64,000 nucleotides of DNA, taken from NCBI GenBank assembly GCA_035539175.1, contig DATLIY010000008.1, positions 62,001 to 126,000 on the forward strand, in the 5' to 3' direction. Within the stretch, counting starts at the first letter, position 1. Each line of letters opens with the position of its first letter. Positions 54,591 through 63,739 of this stretch are shown one piece after another. The notes under the pieces are model-generated. The model saw only the letters and a list, made by a program, of their open reading frames with translations, did no database searches and was not told the origin of the DNA. Made by a program: the position numbers and the translations under genes. This stretch comes from Acidisarcina sp. Lineage in GTDB: Bacteria > Acidobacteriota > Terriglobia > Terriglobales > Acidobacteriaceae.

Positions 54591-55355
54591 CTAGATCCCT
54601 TCGCCCATGCTGACATAGTCGGACAGCGCCGACTGCTCCGTGCGATACTCCTCGCGCTCGCGATCTTCGGTAGAGAGAGCCCTCGCAGCGTCCAGGTCGG
54701 GGGATCGCTGCATCAGGATGCCGTCGACGCACTCCACGCGCGCCTCCAATTGCTGCACCCTGTCGGACAATGCGATCAGCGCATCCGACAAAGGATCCTT
54801 CACGTCGTGAGGGTCGGTAATCAACACCCGCTTTCCCTCGCGGTAGATGATGTGTGCGGGGACTCCAACCACGGTTGAGTTCGGCGGCACATCGCGCAGC
54901 ACCACGGATCCGGCTCCTACACGAGAGTTCTCGCCGATGGTGATGTTCCCCAGGATATTGGCGTTGTTGCCGATAAAGACGCCGTCACGCAGCGTAGGAT
55001 GGCGCTTCCCCTTCTCCTTGCCGGTGCCACCCAGCGTCACTCCCTGGTACAGCGTAACGTCATCGCCCACAATCGTCGTCTCCCCAATGACCACACCGAT
55101 TCCATGGTCTATGAAGAGACGCCTGCCGATGCGAGCGCCGGGGTGGATCTCAATGCCAGTAAGAAGGCGCGCCAGCTGGCTGAGACATCTAGCCAGCAGG
55201 CGCAGCTTATGGGACCACAGCCAGTGGTTCGCGCGATAGATCCACAAGGCATGAAGTCCCGGATAACACAGCAACACCATCGCCAGCGACGAAGCCGCCG
55301 GATCGCGCTCGAAGACGGAGCGGATGTCTTCGCGGATGGATCGATAGAACCCCAT
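54591..55355 (-). CDS. cysE: Serine O-acetyltransferase
   Basis: A 254-residue CysE of the short form. A helical N-terminus (residues 1-60) is followed by the left-handed beta-helix with hexapeptides [25 protein letters not shown], the catalytic His in [17 protein letters not shown], and [22 protein letters not shown]. It makes O-acetylserine from serine and acetyl-CoA, the substrate of the cysK product. Beyond the hexapeptide domain, an extra helical tail of about 65 residues is present, longer than most CysE. It lies 24 bases downstream of cysK, so the two are an operon. Start ATG at 55355. Confidence 0.95.
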   Translation of the reverse strand: MGFYRSIREDIRSVFERDPAASSLAMVLLCYPGLHALWIYRANHWLWSHKLRLLARCLSQLARLLTGIEIHPGARIGRRLFIDHGIGVVIGETTIVGDDVTLYQGVTLGGTGKEKGKRHPTLRDGVFIGNNANILGNITIGENSRVGAGSVVLRDVPPNSTVVGVPAHIIYREGKRVLITDPHDVKDPLSDALIALSDRVQQLEARVECVDGILMQRSPDLDAARALSTEDREREEYRTEQSALSDYVSMGEGI

Positions 55356-55379
55356 GAGATTTTCGCTTTCTGCCTTTGG

Positions 55380-56348
55380 TTATGCGACCGGAGATGTCTT
55401 CAACTGCAGCACGTCCTGACGCAACTGGTCAAACATCACGGTCGACAGATAGCGCTCGCCGAAGCTGGGGATAATAACGACGATCAGCTTCCCTGCATTC
55501 TCCGGCCGCTCCGCCACCTTTAACGCAGCATGCACTGCCGCGCCCGACGAGATACCGACAAAGAGCCCTTCTTCCTTGGGCAGACGAACAGCCATAGCCA
55601 TCGCTTCGTCATTCGTCACCTGCACCACTTCATCAATCAGATCGGTGCGCAGAATGGAGGGCACAAATCCAGCGCCAAGCCCCTGAATCTTGTGTGCACC
55701 AGGCTTGCCGCCAGAGAGAACCGCGCTGTCGGACGGCTCTACCGCGATGGCCTTGAAGCCGGGCTTTTTAGGCTTGATGTACTCGGCGATGCCGGTGAGC
55801 GTGCCACCAGTACCAACGCCGGAGATCAGAATATCGACCTGCCCGTCGGTATCGTTCCAGATCTCCGGGCCAGTGGTCTCAGAGTGAATCTTCGGGTTCG
55901 CAGGGTTGTCGAACTGCTGCAGGATGTAGCTGTCCGGGGTGGCCGCGCGCAACTCTTCCGCCTTGGCGATCGCGCCCTTCATTCCATTCGGTCCGGGAGT
56001 TAGCACAATCTGCGCGCCCAGGGCCAGCAGCACCAGCTTCCGCTCCGTGCTCATCGTTTCCGGCATCGTCAGGATGATCTTGTAACCCTTCACCGCCGCG
56101 ACGAATGCCAGAGCAATGCCCGTATTGCCGCTGGTCGCCTCAATCAGGGTCGTTTTGCCGGGCGTGATCTTGCCCTCCCGCTCCGCAGCCTCGATCATCG
56201 CCGCGCCAATGCGGTCTTTCACGCTGCTCATGGGATTCATGCTCTCAAGCTTCGCTACCACACGCGCGTTCGAGCCCTTGGTGACGCGGTTCAGTTGAAC
56301 AAGCGGGGTACGGCCGATAATTTCGATGACGTTCGAAGCAATGTTCAT
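55380..56348 (-). CDS. cysK: Cysteine synthase A (O-acetylserine sulfhydrylase)
   Basis: The ATG at 56348 follows GGAG by six bases; the longer frame to 56441 adds 31 residues without support. The 322-residue PLP enzyme has NIIGRTPL-type start [15 protein letters not shown], Lys45 or near it in SSVKDRIG as the PLP lysine, [10 protein letters not shown] as the substrate loop, and [10 protein letters not shown] as the phosphate loop. It joins O-acetylserine with sulfide to give cysteine. Operon with cysE downstream. A direct/inverted TTGCAA pair upstream may be a control site. Confidence 0.95.
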   Translation of the reverse strand: MNIASNVIEIIGRTPLVQLNRVTKGSNARVVAKLESMNPMSSVKDRIGAAMIEAAEREGKITPGKTTLIEATSGNTGIALAFVAAVKGYKIILTMPETMSTERKLVLLALGAQIVLTPGPNGMKGAIAKAEELRAATPDSYILQQFDNPANPKIHSETTGPEIWNDTDGQVDILISGVGTGGTLTGIAEYIKPKKPGFKAIAVEPSDSAVLSGGKPGAHKIQGLGAGFVPSILRTDLIDEVVQVTNDEAMAMAVRLPKEEGLFVGISSGAAVHAALKVAERPENAGKLIVVIIPSFGERYLSTVMFDQLRQDVLQLKTSPVA

Positions 56349-56734
56349 TTCTTCTCCAGCACAAATGATTTGCCGTCCTTGAAAGAACGGATTCTGAAAT
56401 GGAAACAGTTTGAGGGGAGCAGGGTTCCGGAGCCCCGGCACGCAGCACTGTGGCGTAGGGGGTGGGGACGTCGGATTCGAGGCGGATTTACCTACATCGA
56501 CGCATATTGAATTCTTAGACTAAACGCCAACCCTTGACTTTTGCAACAAATTGCAACTTCAATGCCTTTTTTGATCCAGACGAATAGATTCTCGGCTCCT
56601 TACTCCCCCCGCCGCCCACGCCCCACCCAACGCGCCTGGAACGCGCCATGAAACTCAGCCTCAGCACGTACAATATCCTCGACAAGGAGCACCATGAACC
56701 CCGGCATCCGCATTCAACCCATGAGAAAGAGATC
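56349..56734. promoter_or_regulatory. Divergent control region between cysK and doxX-type gene
   Basis: A 386-base region without supported genes. It has a short palindrome TTAGTCTAA on the minus strand near 56515 and TTGCAA-CAAA-TTGCAA at 56541-56556. An ATG at 56648 opens the doxX frame 29 codons early but gives an unlikely N-terminus. Confidence 0.45.
56541..56556. promoter_or_regulatory. TTGCAA-N4-TTGCAA element upstream of cysK
   Basis: Two copies of the palindromic hexamer TTGCAA are separated by CAAA. Each half is self-complementary, so the element is both a direct and an inverted repeat, typical of a dimeric or tetrameric regulator. It lies about 190 bases upstream of the cysK start. 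The regulator is unknown. Confidence 0.4.
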
Positions 56735-57157
56735 ATGAGCCTCGCCTCATGGTCCCGCACGAGCGCACCTGCCGCCGTCGTCCTCATTCGCATTCTGGTG
56801 GCTACGGTCTTCTTTTCCGAGGGCGTTCAGAAGTTTCTCTTTCCGGCAGCGCTCGGCGCAGGACGCTTCGCCCGGATCGGTATTCCGCATGCGCACCAGT
56901 TCGCACCCCTTGTTGGTGCGGTTGAGGTGACTTGCAGTGTCCTCATCCTCCTCGGACTCTTCACCCGGCTTGCCGCCATACCGCTGCTTGCGGTCATCTC
57001 GGTCGCCATCTGGACGACCAAGATACCGCTGCTGCATCAAGGATTCTGGGCGGCCGCGCACGAGGCTCGCACAGACTGGTCCATGCTGCTATCGCTCCTC
57101 TTCCTGCTCATCGTCGGAGCGGGGTCTCTCTCCGTCGATGGAAATCTCCGCGGGTAA
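56735..57157 (+). CDS. DoxX-family membrane protein
   Basis: The ATG at 56735 follows AAAGAG and gives 140 residues with four transmembrane segments, the standard DoxX size; the longer frame from 56648 adds a charged His-rich stretch. The first helix has LIRILVATVFFSEGVQKFLFP, the DoxX start, and later GAVEVTCSVLILLGLFTRLAA. The family is a membrane component with proposed roles in redox or thiosulfate:quinone reactions, but that function is only shown for a few members. The following gene starts 93 bases later on the same strand. Confidence 0.85.
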   Translation: MSLASWSRTSAPAAVVLIRILVATVFFSEGVQKFLFPAALGAGRFARIGIPHAHQFAPLVGAVEVTCSVLILLGLFTRLAAIPLLAVISVAIWTTKIPLLHQGFWAAAHEARTDWSMLLSLLFLLIVGAGSLSVDGNLRG

Positions 57158-57250
57158 ATGCCCGTGAGAAGCTGCCGCTGCCTCACGAGCCATCTGGCGG
57201 CCTGCGCCCTGCATCCTATGCAGCAAGTGGTCATACAGTTAGCGAGATCC

Positions 57251-58612
57251 ATGACCTTGACGAAAATCTACCCTGGAATTCAGATACGCCAGCTTCTCTC
57301 GGGCCTCCTCACCCCTGTCCTCATCGTATTGCTCGCGATAGCGCCGCAGCGCATCCATGCTTACTCCGTACTCTCCCATGAGGAGGTCGTCGATCTCGCA
57401 TGGAAGGACCAGATCGTCCCGCTGCTGCTTTCGCGCTTCCCGCAGGCCACGCCCGAGGAACTCGATAAGGCGCATGCCTATGCCTATGGCGGATGCATCA
57501 TCCAGGACATTGGCTACTACCCGTTCGGGAGCCACTTCTTCTCCGATCTGTTGCACTACGTCCGCACCGGCGACTTCGTCCTCAGCCTGCTAAGCGAATC
57601 GTCGGACGTGAATGAGTATGCCTTTGCCCTGGGTGCGCTTGCCCACTACACCGCCGATACTTACGGCCATCCCACGGTCAACAAGGCAACGGCGGAGGAG
57701 TACCCCAATCTGAGCAAGAAATTCGGCCACATTGTCACCTACTTTGAGGCGCCCGCGGCTCACCTCCAGACGGAGTTTGGCTTTGACGTAGTCGCGGTCG
57801 TGCACAACCGTTATCCGCCGGATGCCTATCACAACTTCATTGGGTTTGAAGTAGCCAAACCTCTGCTGGAACGCGCCTTCCGCGACACCTACGGCTTTGA
57901 GGTCAACCAGATCCTCAACCATGAGGATCTGGCCATCGGAACCTATCGCAGAAGCGTCAGCAACCTCATCCCCAAGATGACGCGCGTCGCCGTCGTGCGA
58001 TTCGGCAAGCAAATTGAGAAGGACAATCCCAACTACGACAGCCGCAAACTCCGCTACCGCATAAGCCGCGCCGCGTATGAGAAAGACTGGGGCAAGACCT
58101 ACCGCAAGCCAGGCTGCGGATCTCGCGTCCTATCCTTCTTTCTCGGCTTAGTGCCCAAGGTCGGCCCGTTTAAGGGATTGGCGATGCACCTGCCCAACGC
58201 CGATACGCAGCAGCAGTTTCTTCATAGCCTGAACAACACGGTGGATCACTACGACGCATTTCTGACGCAGCTTCGACAAGAGCCTGCATACCAGACCAAG
58301 CTCGAATTGCCGGACCGTGACCTCGACACCGGAGCAGACACCACACCTGGGGAATACAAGCTCGCCGATTTTACCTACTCCCGGCTGCTCGCCACCATCG
58401 TCAAGAAGCCGGAGACGCCTATCCCCGGCGCACTCCGCGCCCGCCTGCTGGCTTTCTACGCGCCCGGCGCCCACAACCATGTTACGGAGAAGCCTAAGGA
58501 ATGGCTCACCACGCAGCAGAACCTGGAGTTGCTCCGCAATGCCAAACTTGACGTCCTCAAGGTCTCCGATCAGCCCACGAGTACGCAGGAACCCGCCATC
58601 CCACTCGATTAG
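57251..58612 (+). CDS. Zinc-dependent phospholipase C family protein, exported
   Basis: The ATG at 57251 opens a signal peptide ending near RIHAYS; the longer frame from 57158 has no good site and overlaps nothing useful. The 453-residue protein has the fold markers of the zinc-dependent phospholipase C/S1-P1 group: VLSHEEVVDLAW after the signal peptide, then ALGALAHYTADTYGHP with the histidines and aspartate that should hold zinc ions. The C-terminal half (about 290-453) is charged and unfamiliar. It may cleave phospholipids or be an enzymatically changed relative; the periplasmic location is inferred. Confidence 0.75.
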   Translation: MTLTKIYPGIQIRQLLSGLLTPVLIVLLAIAPQRIHAYSVLSHEEVVDLAWKDQIVPLLLSRFPQATPEELDKAHAYAYGGCIIQDIGYYPFGSHFFSDLLHYVRTGDFVLSLLSESSDVNEYAFALGALAHYTADTYGHPTVNKATAEEYPNLSKKFGHIVTYFEAPAAHLQTEFGFDVVAVVHNRYPPDAYHNFIGFEVAKPLLERAFRDTYGFEVNQILNHEDLAIGTYRRSVSNLIPKMTRVAVVRFGKQIEKDNPNYDSRKLRYRISRAAYEKDWGKTYRKPGCGSRVLSFFLGLVPKVGPFKGLAMHLPNADTQQQFLHSLNNTVDHYDAFLTQLRQEPAYQTKLELPDRDLDTGADTTPGEYKLADFTYSRLLATIVKKPETPIPGALRARLLAFYAPGAHNHVTEKPKEWLTTQQNLELLRNAKLDVLKVSDQPTSTQEPAIPLD

Positions 58613-58708
58613 TTCCACTCGATACAATCCAGCGCAGATCGCGTCGCGGGCACCGCATATCTAGCCGTCCGCGATTCATCCACATTGCAGGCGCCTGCGA
58701 CGACAAAA

Positions 58709-58736
58709 GCCGGCTCGCGATGCTCTCGCGGCCGGC
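58709..58736 (-). terminator. Intrinsic terminator of the outer-membrane barrel gene
   Basis: GCCGGCTCGCGA (58709-58720) pairs with TCGCGGCCGGC (58726-58736) with a one-base bulge and a five-base loop. On the minus strand TTTT follows directly, matching the AAAA at 58705. It is placed between two convergent genes. Confidence 0.7.
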
Positions 58737-58813
58737 CCTGTCCTACGCTCATTGTCCTGGTTCTGCCCGGTTCTATCCAGACCTGATCCTATCGCTCATC
58801 CTGCAAAGCGGCT

Positions 58814-59533
58814 TCAGGGCTTTTTCGCGGCGGGATGAGGCTGCTTCTTTGTCCAGCGGTACAGCACGCCCACAGAGAGGGCGAACTGCTCCTGATACTC
58901 GCTTCCATGATGGGTCAGCATCATGTCCGGAGAGATCCGCAGAGCCCAGCGCGGCGAGCGGTTCAGGTCCAGAGATCCGCCAAACGCGCCAGCAAAGCTG
59001 GTTCCGTTGTTATAGAAGCCGACAGCGCCCGGCGGCACTTTTCCCAGGTCCGAATCATAGGTGGCACGCGCTCCGCCCACCAGCGCATGAAAGTTCAGCG
59101 CGGCATGCTCGTTTCTCGGTCCGCGATATTCCGGGCCGCCAAGGAAGAGATACTCGCTCACCATTGGCCCTTCGATACCGTACTTGTTCGGCGCCGCGCC
59201 GCTGGTTCCCCAATATCCGCGCCCATTGCCCGTGACCGCCCAGCGATGCGACAACCGCCGGGTAATCTGCACGTCGGGTCCGCCCAGGCTTGCGCCGTGG
59301 AACAGGTTCGGCCCTGCATTGAAGTGCCGGAATCCCGCACCAAAGTACAGCTGCCAGTTATTGTCGTAGCGCACCCCGGCAAGCGTGTCGTTCTGCAGCG
59401 AATAGGTCGGTGGCGGCAGGTTCTCCGTTGGAGTCGGTTTCTGGGTCTGAGCCCGTAATCCTGATCCACACAGCATCGCTCCCGCACACAAAAGGGCGAG
59501 GGTCGTCCTGAAAACAAAAGTCAAATTGCGCAT
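58814..59533 (-). CDS. Outer-membrane beta-barrel protein
   Basis: The ATG at 59533 follows GGGAG; the longer frame adds 35 residues without support. The 239-residue protein has a signal peptide ending in RAQ (residue 29). Alternating polar and aromatic residues, with strands such as GVRYDNNWQLYFGAGFRHF, HRWAVTGNGRGYWG and EYQEQFALSVGVLYRW, suggest an eight-strand or similar barrel of the OmpA/OmpW-like porin-fold size. It lacks a periplasmic OmpA domain. I cannot give a function. A terminator follows. Confidence 0.75.
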   Translation of the reverse strand: MRNLTFVFRTTLALLCAGAMLCGSGLRAQTQKPTPTENLPPPTYSLQNDTLAGVRYDNNWQLYFGAGFRHFNAGPNLFHGASLGGPDVQITRRLSHRWAVTGNGRGYWGTSGAAPNKYGIEGPMVSEYLFLGGPEYRGPRNEHAALNFHALVGGARATYDSDLGKVPPGAVGFYNNGTSFAGAFGGSLDLNRSPRWALRISPDMMLTHHGSEYQEQFALSVGVLYRWTKKQPHPAAKKP

Positions 59534-59657
59534 TCTTTCTCCCACAGGAGGTCCTGAACTTACGATACATGGGTCCGCCGTTCCTGTCAGACGCTCGGTG
59601 GCGCTTTCTGACGCTCGCGCGCTGGCAGCAAGAGCCACAGTCGGGTAGTCTCAATCC

Positions 59658-60095
59658 ATGAGCGGGAAGAAAAACCTCTCCGAAGCAGTCTTCAATTCCC
59701 TCGACGCGATGATGCTGGCCTATGCGGACGAGGCGGTGCGCATGGCCGCCAAGCATGGGGAAAAGCTCGATTTCAGCAGCGAATCCATTGCATCCCTGGA
59801 GCGATGCCTGACCGCGGTAGCCGCACCCGCCGAGCCTTCCGCGGATCTCGAACACGAATCCCGCATCTGGGGCGCCTACCTGGGAGAAGTCGTGCGCCGG
59901 CGCTATGGTGGCGACTGGCAGATGAATCAGTATCCCGGCGGAGATTTGGCCGTGCCCTCGCTCGAAATCCGCGGCTCCCACCTCTATCCCGTAATGAAGG
60001 CCTATCGCCGCCTTACCCTCGGAACTGCGGAAAATGTCTCCGATTTCTACAATATGGTGGCGAAACGGCTCGGTCCTCCCGCGCCCATTCATTGA
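59658..60095 (+). CDS. Conserved hypothetical protein, 145 residues
   Basis: A soluble protein without signal or membrane segment. It is helical in the first half (AVFNSLDAMMLAYADEAVRMA) and has a conserved-looking segment RIWGAYLGEVVRRRYGGDW and LEIRGSHLYPVMKAYRRL in the second. I do not recognise a family. Start ATG at 59658 has no strong ribosome binding site. It is divergent from the barrel gene and 187 bases from tatA. Confidence 0.65.
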   Translation: MSGKKNLSEAVFNSLDAMMLAYADEAVRMAAKHGEKLDFSSESIASLERCLTAVAAPAEPSADLEHESRIWGAYLGEVVRRRYGGDWQMNQYPGGDLAVPSLEIRGSHLYPVMKAYRRLTLGTAENVSDFYNMVAKRLGPPAPIH

Positions 60096-60282
60096 TCGTC
60101 GAAGGATCGCCGGAGCCGGCTACGGCTGCCTGGATTTTGCAGGATAGGCACCCATTGCAGTGAGATACAGGTGGAAGCGCGCTCTGCCGCTGTGGAGAAT
60201 ACCCTCTCTGTGCGACAATATGGTGCGTCGGGAAAAGAATTTATTTTGTCGTCCCAGACGTCGTGCTGTAGAAGGAGTTTTT

Positions 60283-60483
60283 ATGGGTGAGTTCCAACCG
60301 TGGCATCTGCTGGTAGTTCTTGTCGTTGCTCTGCTGCTCTTCGGCCCCCGCAAATTACCCGAGCTGGGCAAGGGTCTCGGCGAGGCAATGCGTGGCTTTA
60401 AGGACGGCATCAAGGGCACTCCCGATGCGCCTAAGGATACGACTACGACCGCAACCAACACGCATCCCATCGAACCCAAATAA
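60283..60483 (+). CDS. tatA: Sec-independent translocase component TatA
   Basis: The ATG at 60283 follows GAAGGAG by about eight bases; the longer frame from 60160 has 41 unrelated residues before it. The 66-residue protein has the TatA layout: a short periplasmic N-terminus, one membrane helix ([14 protein letters not shown]), the hinge [21 protein letters not shown] with an amphipathic helix, and a Thr-rich tail. TatA oligomers form the pore for folded, twin-arginine-tagged proteins. tatB and tatC are not in the window. The CRTAC1 and sulfatase proteins here are possible Tat clients. Confidence 0.95.
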   Translation: MGEFQPWHLLVVLVVALLLFGPRKLPELGKGLGEAMRGFKDGIKGTPDAPKDTTTTATNTHPIEPK

Positions 60484-60530
60484 CCCTCCAAGGCCAGTTC
60501 CAAGCCGGCTTTACGGGTGATCTCGTTCGG

Positions 60531-61349
60531 ATGAGCGCGAAAATCAAGGTCAAGTCCCCTTATCTCGTCAAACCTCACACCAGGGTCCGCCTGGCAAAAG
60601 TATCTGCTGCGGACTCCGGAGAATATAAGGCCGAGCCCGACGCAAACGCCGCGTTGCAGCGGCACGTGCAACGGCTGGAAACGCTGCAGGAACTGCTGAC
60701 CGCAGAGAACAAGCACGCCGTTCTTGTCGTTCTTCAGGGTATGGATACATCCGGCAAGGATGGAACCATACGCCATATCTTTACCGGCGTGAATCCGCAG
60801 GCCTGCAATGTCACATCCTTCAAGCCACCCACACCGCTCGAAAAGCAGCACGACTACCTGTGGCGTGCGCACAACGCCATTCCTCGGGCTGGCACCATCG
60901 GCATCTTTAACCGCTCGCATTATGAAGATGTGCTGGTCCCGCGTGTCCACAAGGCCATCACCGGCAAGGTAGTCCGCCAACGCTTCCGGCAGATTGTGGA
61001 TTTTGAGGAGACTCTGGCGGAAAACAACGTCACCATTCTCAAGTTTTTTCTCCACATCAGCAGAGACGAGCAGACTCGTCGGCTGGAGGCCCGCCTAGCC
61101 GATGTCGACAAGCGCTGGAAGGTCAGCGAAGCCGATTTCGTCGAACGCCACTTGTGGAGCGAATACGAAGCTGCCTACGAAGACGCGATCAGCAATACCA
61201 GCCGCAAATTTGCGCCATGGTTTCTCATTCCCAGCGACCATAAGTGGTATCGCAATGTGGCCATCTCGGAGATCCTGGTAAAGGCGATGAATAACCTGAA
61301 GATGAAATACCCTAAGCCCACCTTCGACCCAGCCAGTATTCGCCTCTGA
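60531..61349 (+). CDS. ppk2: Polyphosphate kinase 2
   Basis: A 272-residue PPK2 family protein, the single-domain size. Walker A LQGMDTSGKDGTIRHI lies at about residues 68-83 and Walker B GIFNRSHYEDVLVPRVH follows near 124-140; DVDKRWKVSEADFVERHLW and NTSRKFAPWFLIPSDHKWYRN are the lid and C-terminal family parts. It transfers phosphate between polyphosphate and nucleotides; the class (NDP or NMP user) cannot be fixed from sequence reading. The start ATG follows a weak site. It is 47 bases downstream of tatA. Confidence 0.92.
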   Translation: MSAKIKVKSPYLVKPHTRVRLAKVSAADSGEYKAEPDANAALQRHVQRLETLQELLTAENKHAVLVVLQGMDTSGKDGTIRHIFTGVNPQACNVTSFKPPTPLEKQHDYLWRAHNAIPRAGTIGIFNRSHYEDVLVPRVHKAITGKVVRQRFRQIVDFEETLAENNVTILKFFLHISRDEQTRRLEARLADVDKRWKVSEADFVERHLWSEYEAAYEDAISNTSRKFAPWFLIPSDHKWYRNVAISEILVKAMNNLKMKYPKPTFDPASIRL

Positions 61350-61369
61350 TCCGGCAGCTTCTTCCCGCC

Positions 61370-62293
61370 CTACAACGCGATCAGAATCACCGCTCCCAGC
61401 GCCAGCACCATGCCCAGCGTCTGCACCCGGGTCGTCCGCTCCTTTAAGAGCCAGGCCGCCAGCAGCATGGTTCCTGCCGGATAGAGCGAGGAGAGCACCG
61501 CGGCCACGTCGAGCCGCCCCGCGCGGGTGGCAAGCGTGTAGAACCAGTTGCCGCCGGTATCCAGCACACAGGTAGCAACCACCAGCCCAACAAATGCGGG
61601 AGCCAGCAGCGAGCCAGACTTCGAATTGGAGGGCTCAGGCGGACCTGAGAGCTGCGGCAAGGCAGGAGCGGCGACGCTGGCACGCTGGCGCATCGCCCAC
61701 TGGAACGCTACTACGGTGGCAGCCAGCGCAAAACTGCCGATACGCGCAAAGGTCAACGCCCAAACGACCCCTTCGCGGCCCGCCAGCTTCAGCAGGATGA
61801 AGTACACGCCAAAGCCGATGCCGGCCAAAGTCGCAAGGCCCAGTCCCCGGGGATGGGTGCCACCACCCGGCGCCGAAGCGACCAGCCAGATCGCGACTCC
61901 CGCCAGCAGAAACCCCACGATTTGAATCGGGCGCGGAAGCCCCTCGGTGAAGAAAGAAAAGGCCACCGGAATAGCCGCCGAGAGCACCCCGGCGATAGCC
62001 GCTGACAGGCCCATCTTCCCCAGGGAAAGCGCCTCATAAAACAGCGCAACCGAGAGCCCGGCAACCAGACCACACAGAATGCCGAGCATCTTCCCTCGGG
62101 CGGAAGGCAGGGGTGTCCCAAGCCAATACAGGAGGGCAAGCAGCATCAGCAGGCTCAGGCCATGCACCAGCGCGACCGTCACAAACGGGGAGGCGCGGCG
62201 CACCGCCATCCCTCCGGCAAAGTCGCCGCCGCCCCACGCCGCTGCAGATAGAAGCCCGAGCGCAGTCGCGCCCAGGGTTGGCCCACCCGGCAT
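61370..62293 (-). CDS. EamA/DMT-superfamily transporter
   Basis: A 307-residue membrane protein with ten predicted helices in two EamA repeats (about 1-140 and 155-307). Typical family segments are LLSAAAWGGGDFAGGMA at the start and SSLYPAGTMLLAAWLLKERTTRVQTLGMVLALGAVILI at the end. It probably exports or imports a small metabolite. The start ATG at 62293 shares its A with the stop TGA of the upstream VWFA-type gene (TGATG), so the two are translationally coupled; a GTG at 62296 is a second choice. The inter-repeat linker (about 205-225) is Pro- and Ser-rich. Confidence 0.88.
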   Translation of the reverse strand: MPGGPTLGATALGLLSAAAWGGGDFAGGMAVRRASPFVTVALVHGLSLLMLLALLYWLGTPLPSARGKMLGILCGLVAGLSVALFYEALSLGKMGLSAAIAGVLSAAIPVAFSFFTEGLPRPIQIVGFLLAGVAIWLVASAPGGGTHPRGLGLATLAGIGFGVYFILLKLAGREGVVWALTFARIGSFALAATVVAFQWAMRQRASVAAPALPQLSGPPEPSNSKSGSLLAPAFVGLVVATCVLDTGGNWFYTLATRAGRLDVAAVLSSLYPAGTMLLAAWLLKERTTRVQTLGMVLALGAVILIAL

Positions 62294-63594
62294 CACCGGC
62301 TTCTAGCGTCGGATGCCGAGGGGTAGTAGCCGTCGCGTGCGATCACTTCCAGATTCGGGCGTGCTACATCGACGCGAATCTTGCGATACTTGCCGTCGAT
62401 GACCGGCTGATGGCTGATGTAGCCCAGCGTGTATTGCGTGCGGATCGACTCCGTCAGATTCGCAATCGATTTCTCGATTCCACTCACCGAGTTTTCCGAG
62501 TCCAGCGTTCCGCCCGTCGTCAGCGCATACTTCGGAAGAATGTTGTTTGTCGGCAATCCCCAGATGTGGAACTTGTCCAGATAGCCGACGCCCCAGGTGG
62601 CCGAATCTCCCACCAGAGTGCCGTATACCGCGATCTTGTTGGTCAGCAGGTAGCGAACCACTTCCCGGTAGGAGGCCTTGCTCCCCGCCTCTTTCCCATC
62701 GCTGATCACGTAGATCACGCGGCGGCGTCCTTTTTCGCGCCCGGCCGTTTCCTGCGCTGCTCGCAGAATCGCATCGTTGAGCGTATGAACTTCCTTCGGA
62801 ATCGTAAGCACCCCGGCGCTATTGCGCTGCGGCGTCAGGTTCGGATCGACCGAGTGTCCGTTAATCATCGGACCGCTGGCCAGGGGACCGGAATTCACCG
62901 GCACACCCATATCGCGACCCGGCTTTTTGGAGCGTTCAATCGCCATCGCCAGCCGCCCGCTCTGGGACGCGGTAAACTCCGTCGCCTGCTCCACCCCATT
63001 GCTATAGGTGAACAGAGAGACCTCATCCTGCGGAGTCAGCGCGCCGGTAATCTCCGCCAGCGCGTCGTTCACCTTGCGCATCGTTTCGGTCGAAACAGAC
63101 TGGTCGATCACAAACGAAATCGAGAGCGGGAAAGGATCCACCGTGAAGAGTTGCAGCCGCTGGCGCTGGTCGTTCTCGTAGATCTTGAAATCCCGGTACG
63201 TGAGCCCTGCCACCAGGTGCCCCTTGGAGTCGCGAACCGTCACCGGCACTTCGACAAAGTTTACCGGTACGCGGATCACCGTCGCCGGGCCCTGACCCGG
63301 TTCAGGAAGCATCTCTGGCGGCGCTTCCTGCTGGGAATTTGAAGGCGCAATCTGTACGGATGGAGGTGCCGAGGGCGAAGCCACTCCTGTCGGCGAGTCC
63401 GGGGTCGCCGATTTGCCCGGTGCGATCTGATTCCGCAGATCCCCCAGTCCAGGAGCGCTCTGCGGCGCTGGCGTCTCCACCAGCCCACCCGTGCTGCTCT
63501 GGGGCGCAGGCGCGTCGGGAACATCCTGCTTTTGCTGTTGCGGCTGTCCTGATACAAGAAGGGCCAGCACTATGGACAAGAAACCTGCGGTCAC
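62293..63594 (-). CDS. VWFA-related acidobacterial domain protein
   Basis: A 433-residue protein. Signal peptide 1-16; a long Pro/Gln/Ser-rich linker (about 17-105); then the lead-in segment VNFVEVPVTVRDSKGHLVAGLTYRDF that begins the VWFA-related domain of Acidobacteria. The MIDAS-type motif is DQSVS in FVIDQSVSTETM, and VIYVISDGKEAG supplies another loop. It should bind a divalent metal and a protein ligand outside the cytoplasm. A second protein of the same type begins divergently at 63740. The stop overlaps the DMT transporter start by one base. Confidence 0.88.
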   Translation of the reverse strand: MTAGFLSIVLALLVSGQPQQQKQDVPDAPAPQSSTGGLVETPAPQSAPGLGDLRNQIAPGKSATPDSPTGVASPSAPPSVQIAPSNSQQEAPPEMLPEPGQGPATVIRVPVNFVEVPVTVRDSKGHLVAGLTYRDFKIYENDQRQRLQLFTVDPFPLSISFVIDQSVSTETMRKVNDALAEITGALTPQDEVSLFTYSNGVEQATEFTASQSGRLAMAIERSKKPGRDMGVPVNSGPLASGPMINGHSVDPNLTPQRNSAGVLTIPKEVHTLNDAILRAAQETAGREKGRRRVIYVISDGKEAGSKASYREVVRYLLTNKIAVYGTLVGDSATWGVGYLDKFHIWGLPTNNILPKYALTTGGTLDSENSVSGIEKSIANLTESIRTQYTLGYISHQPVIDGKYRKIRVDVARPNLEVIARDGYYPSASDARSR

Positions 63595-63739
63595 CAGAGA
63601 ACCCCCGAACCTGACAGAAATTAAGATGCGCCCGTGCCATTTGCCAGGCCGGGTATCGCCAACTGTCAGAGTACCAGATCTGAACCTTTTTCCTGTTGCT
63701 TACCAGCACCTTCGCAACTTTAGCCATAGGGTGGTTGCT

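Noticed and set aside
56349-56640. An S-box (SAM) riboswitch or T-box before cysK.
   Set aside because: None of the conserved stem-loop segments are visible; only the TTGCAA pair stands out.
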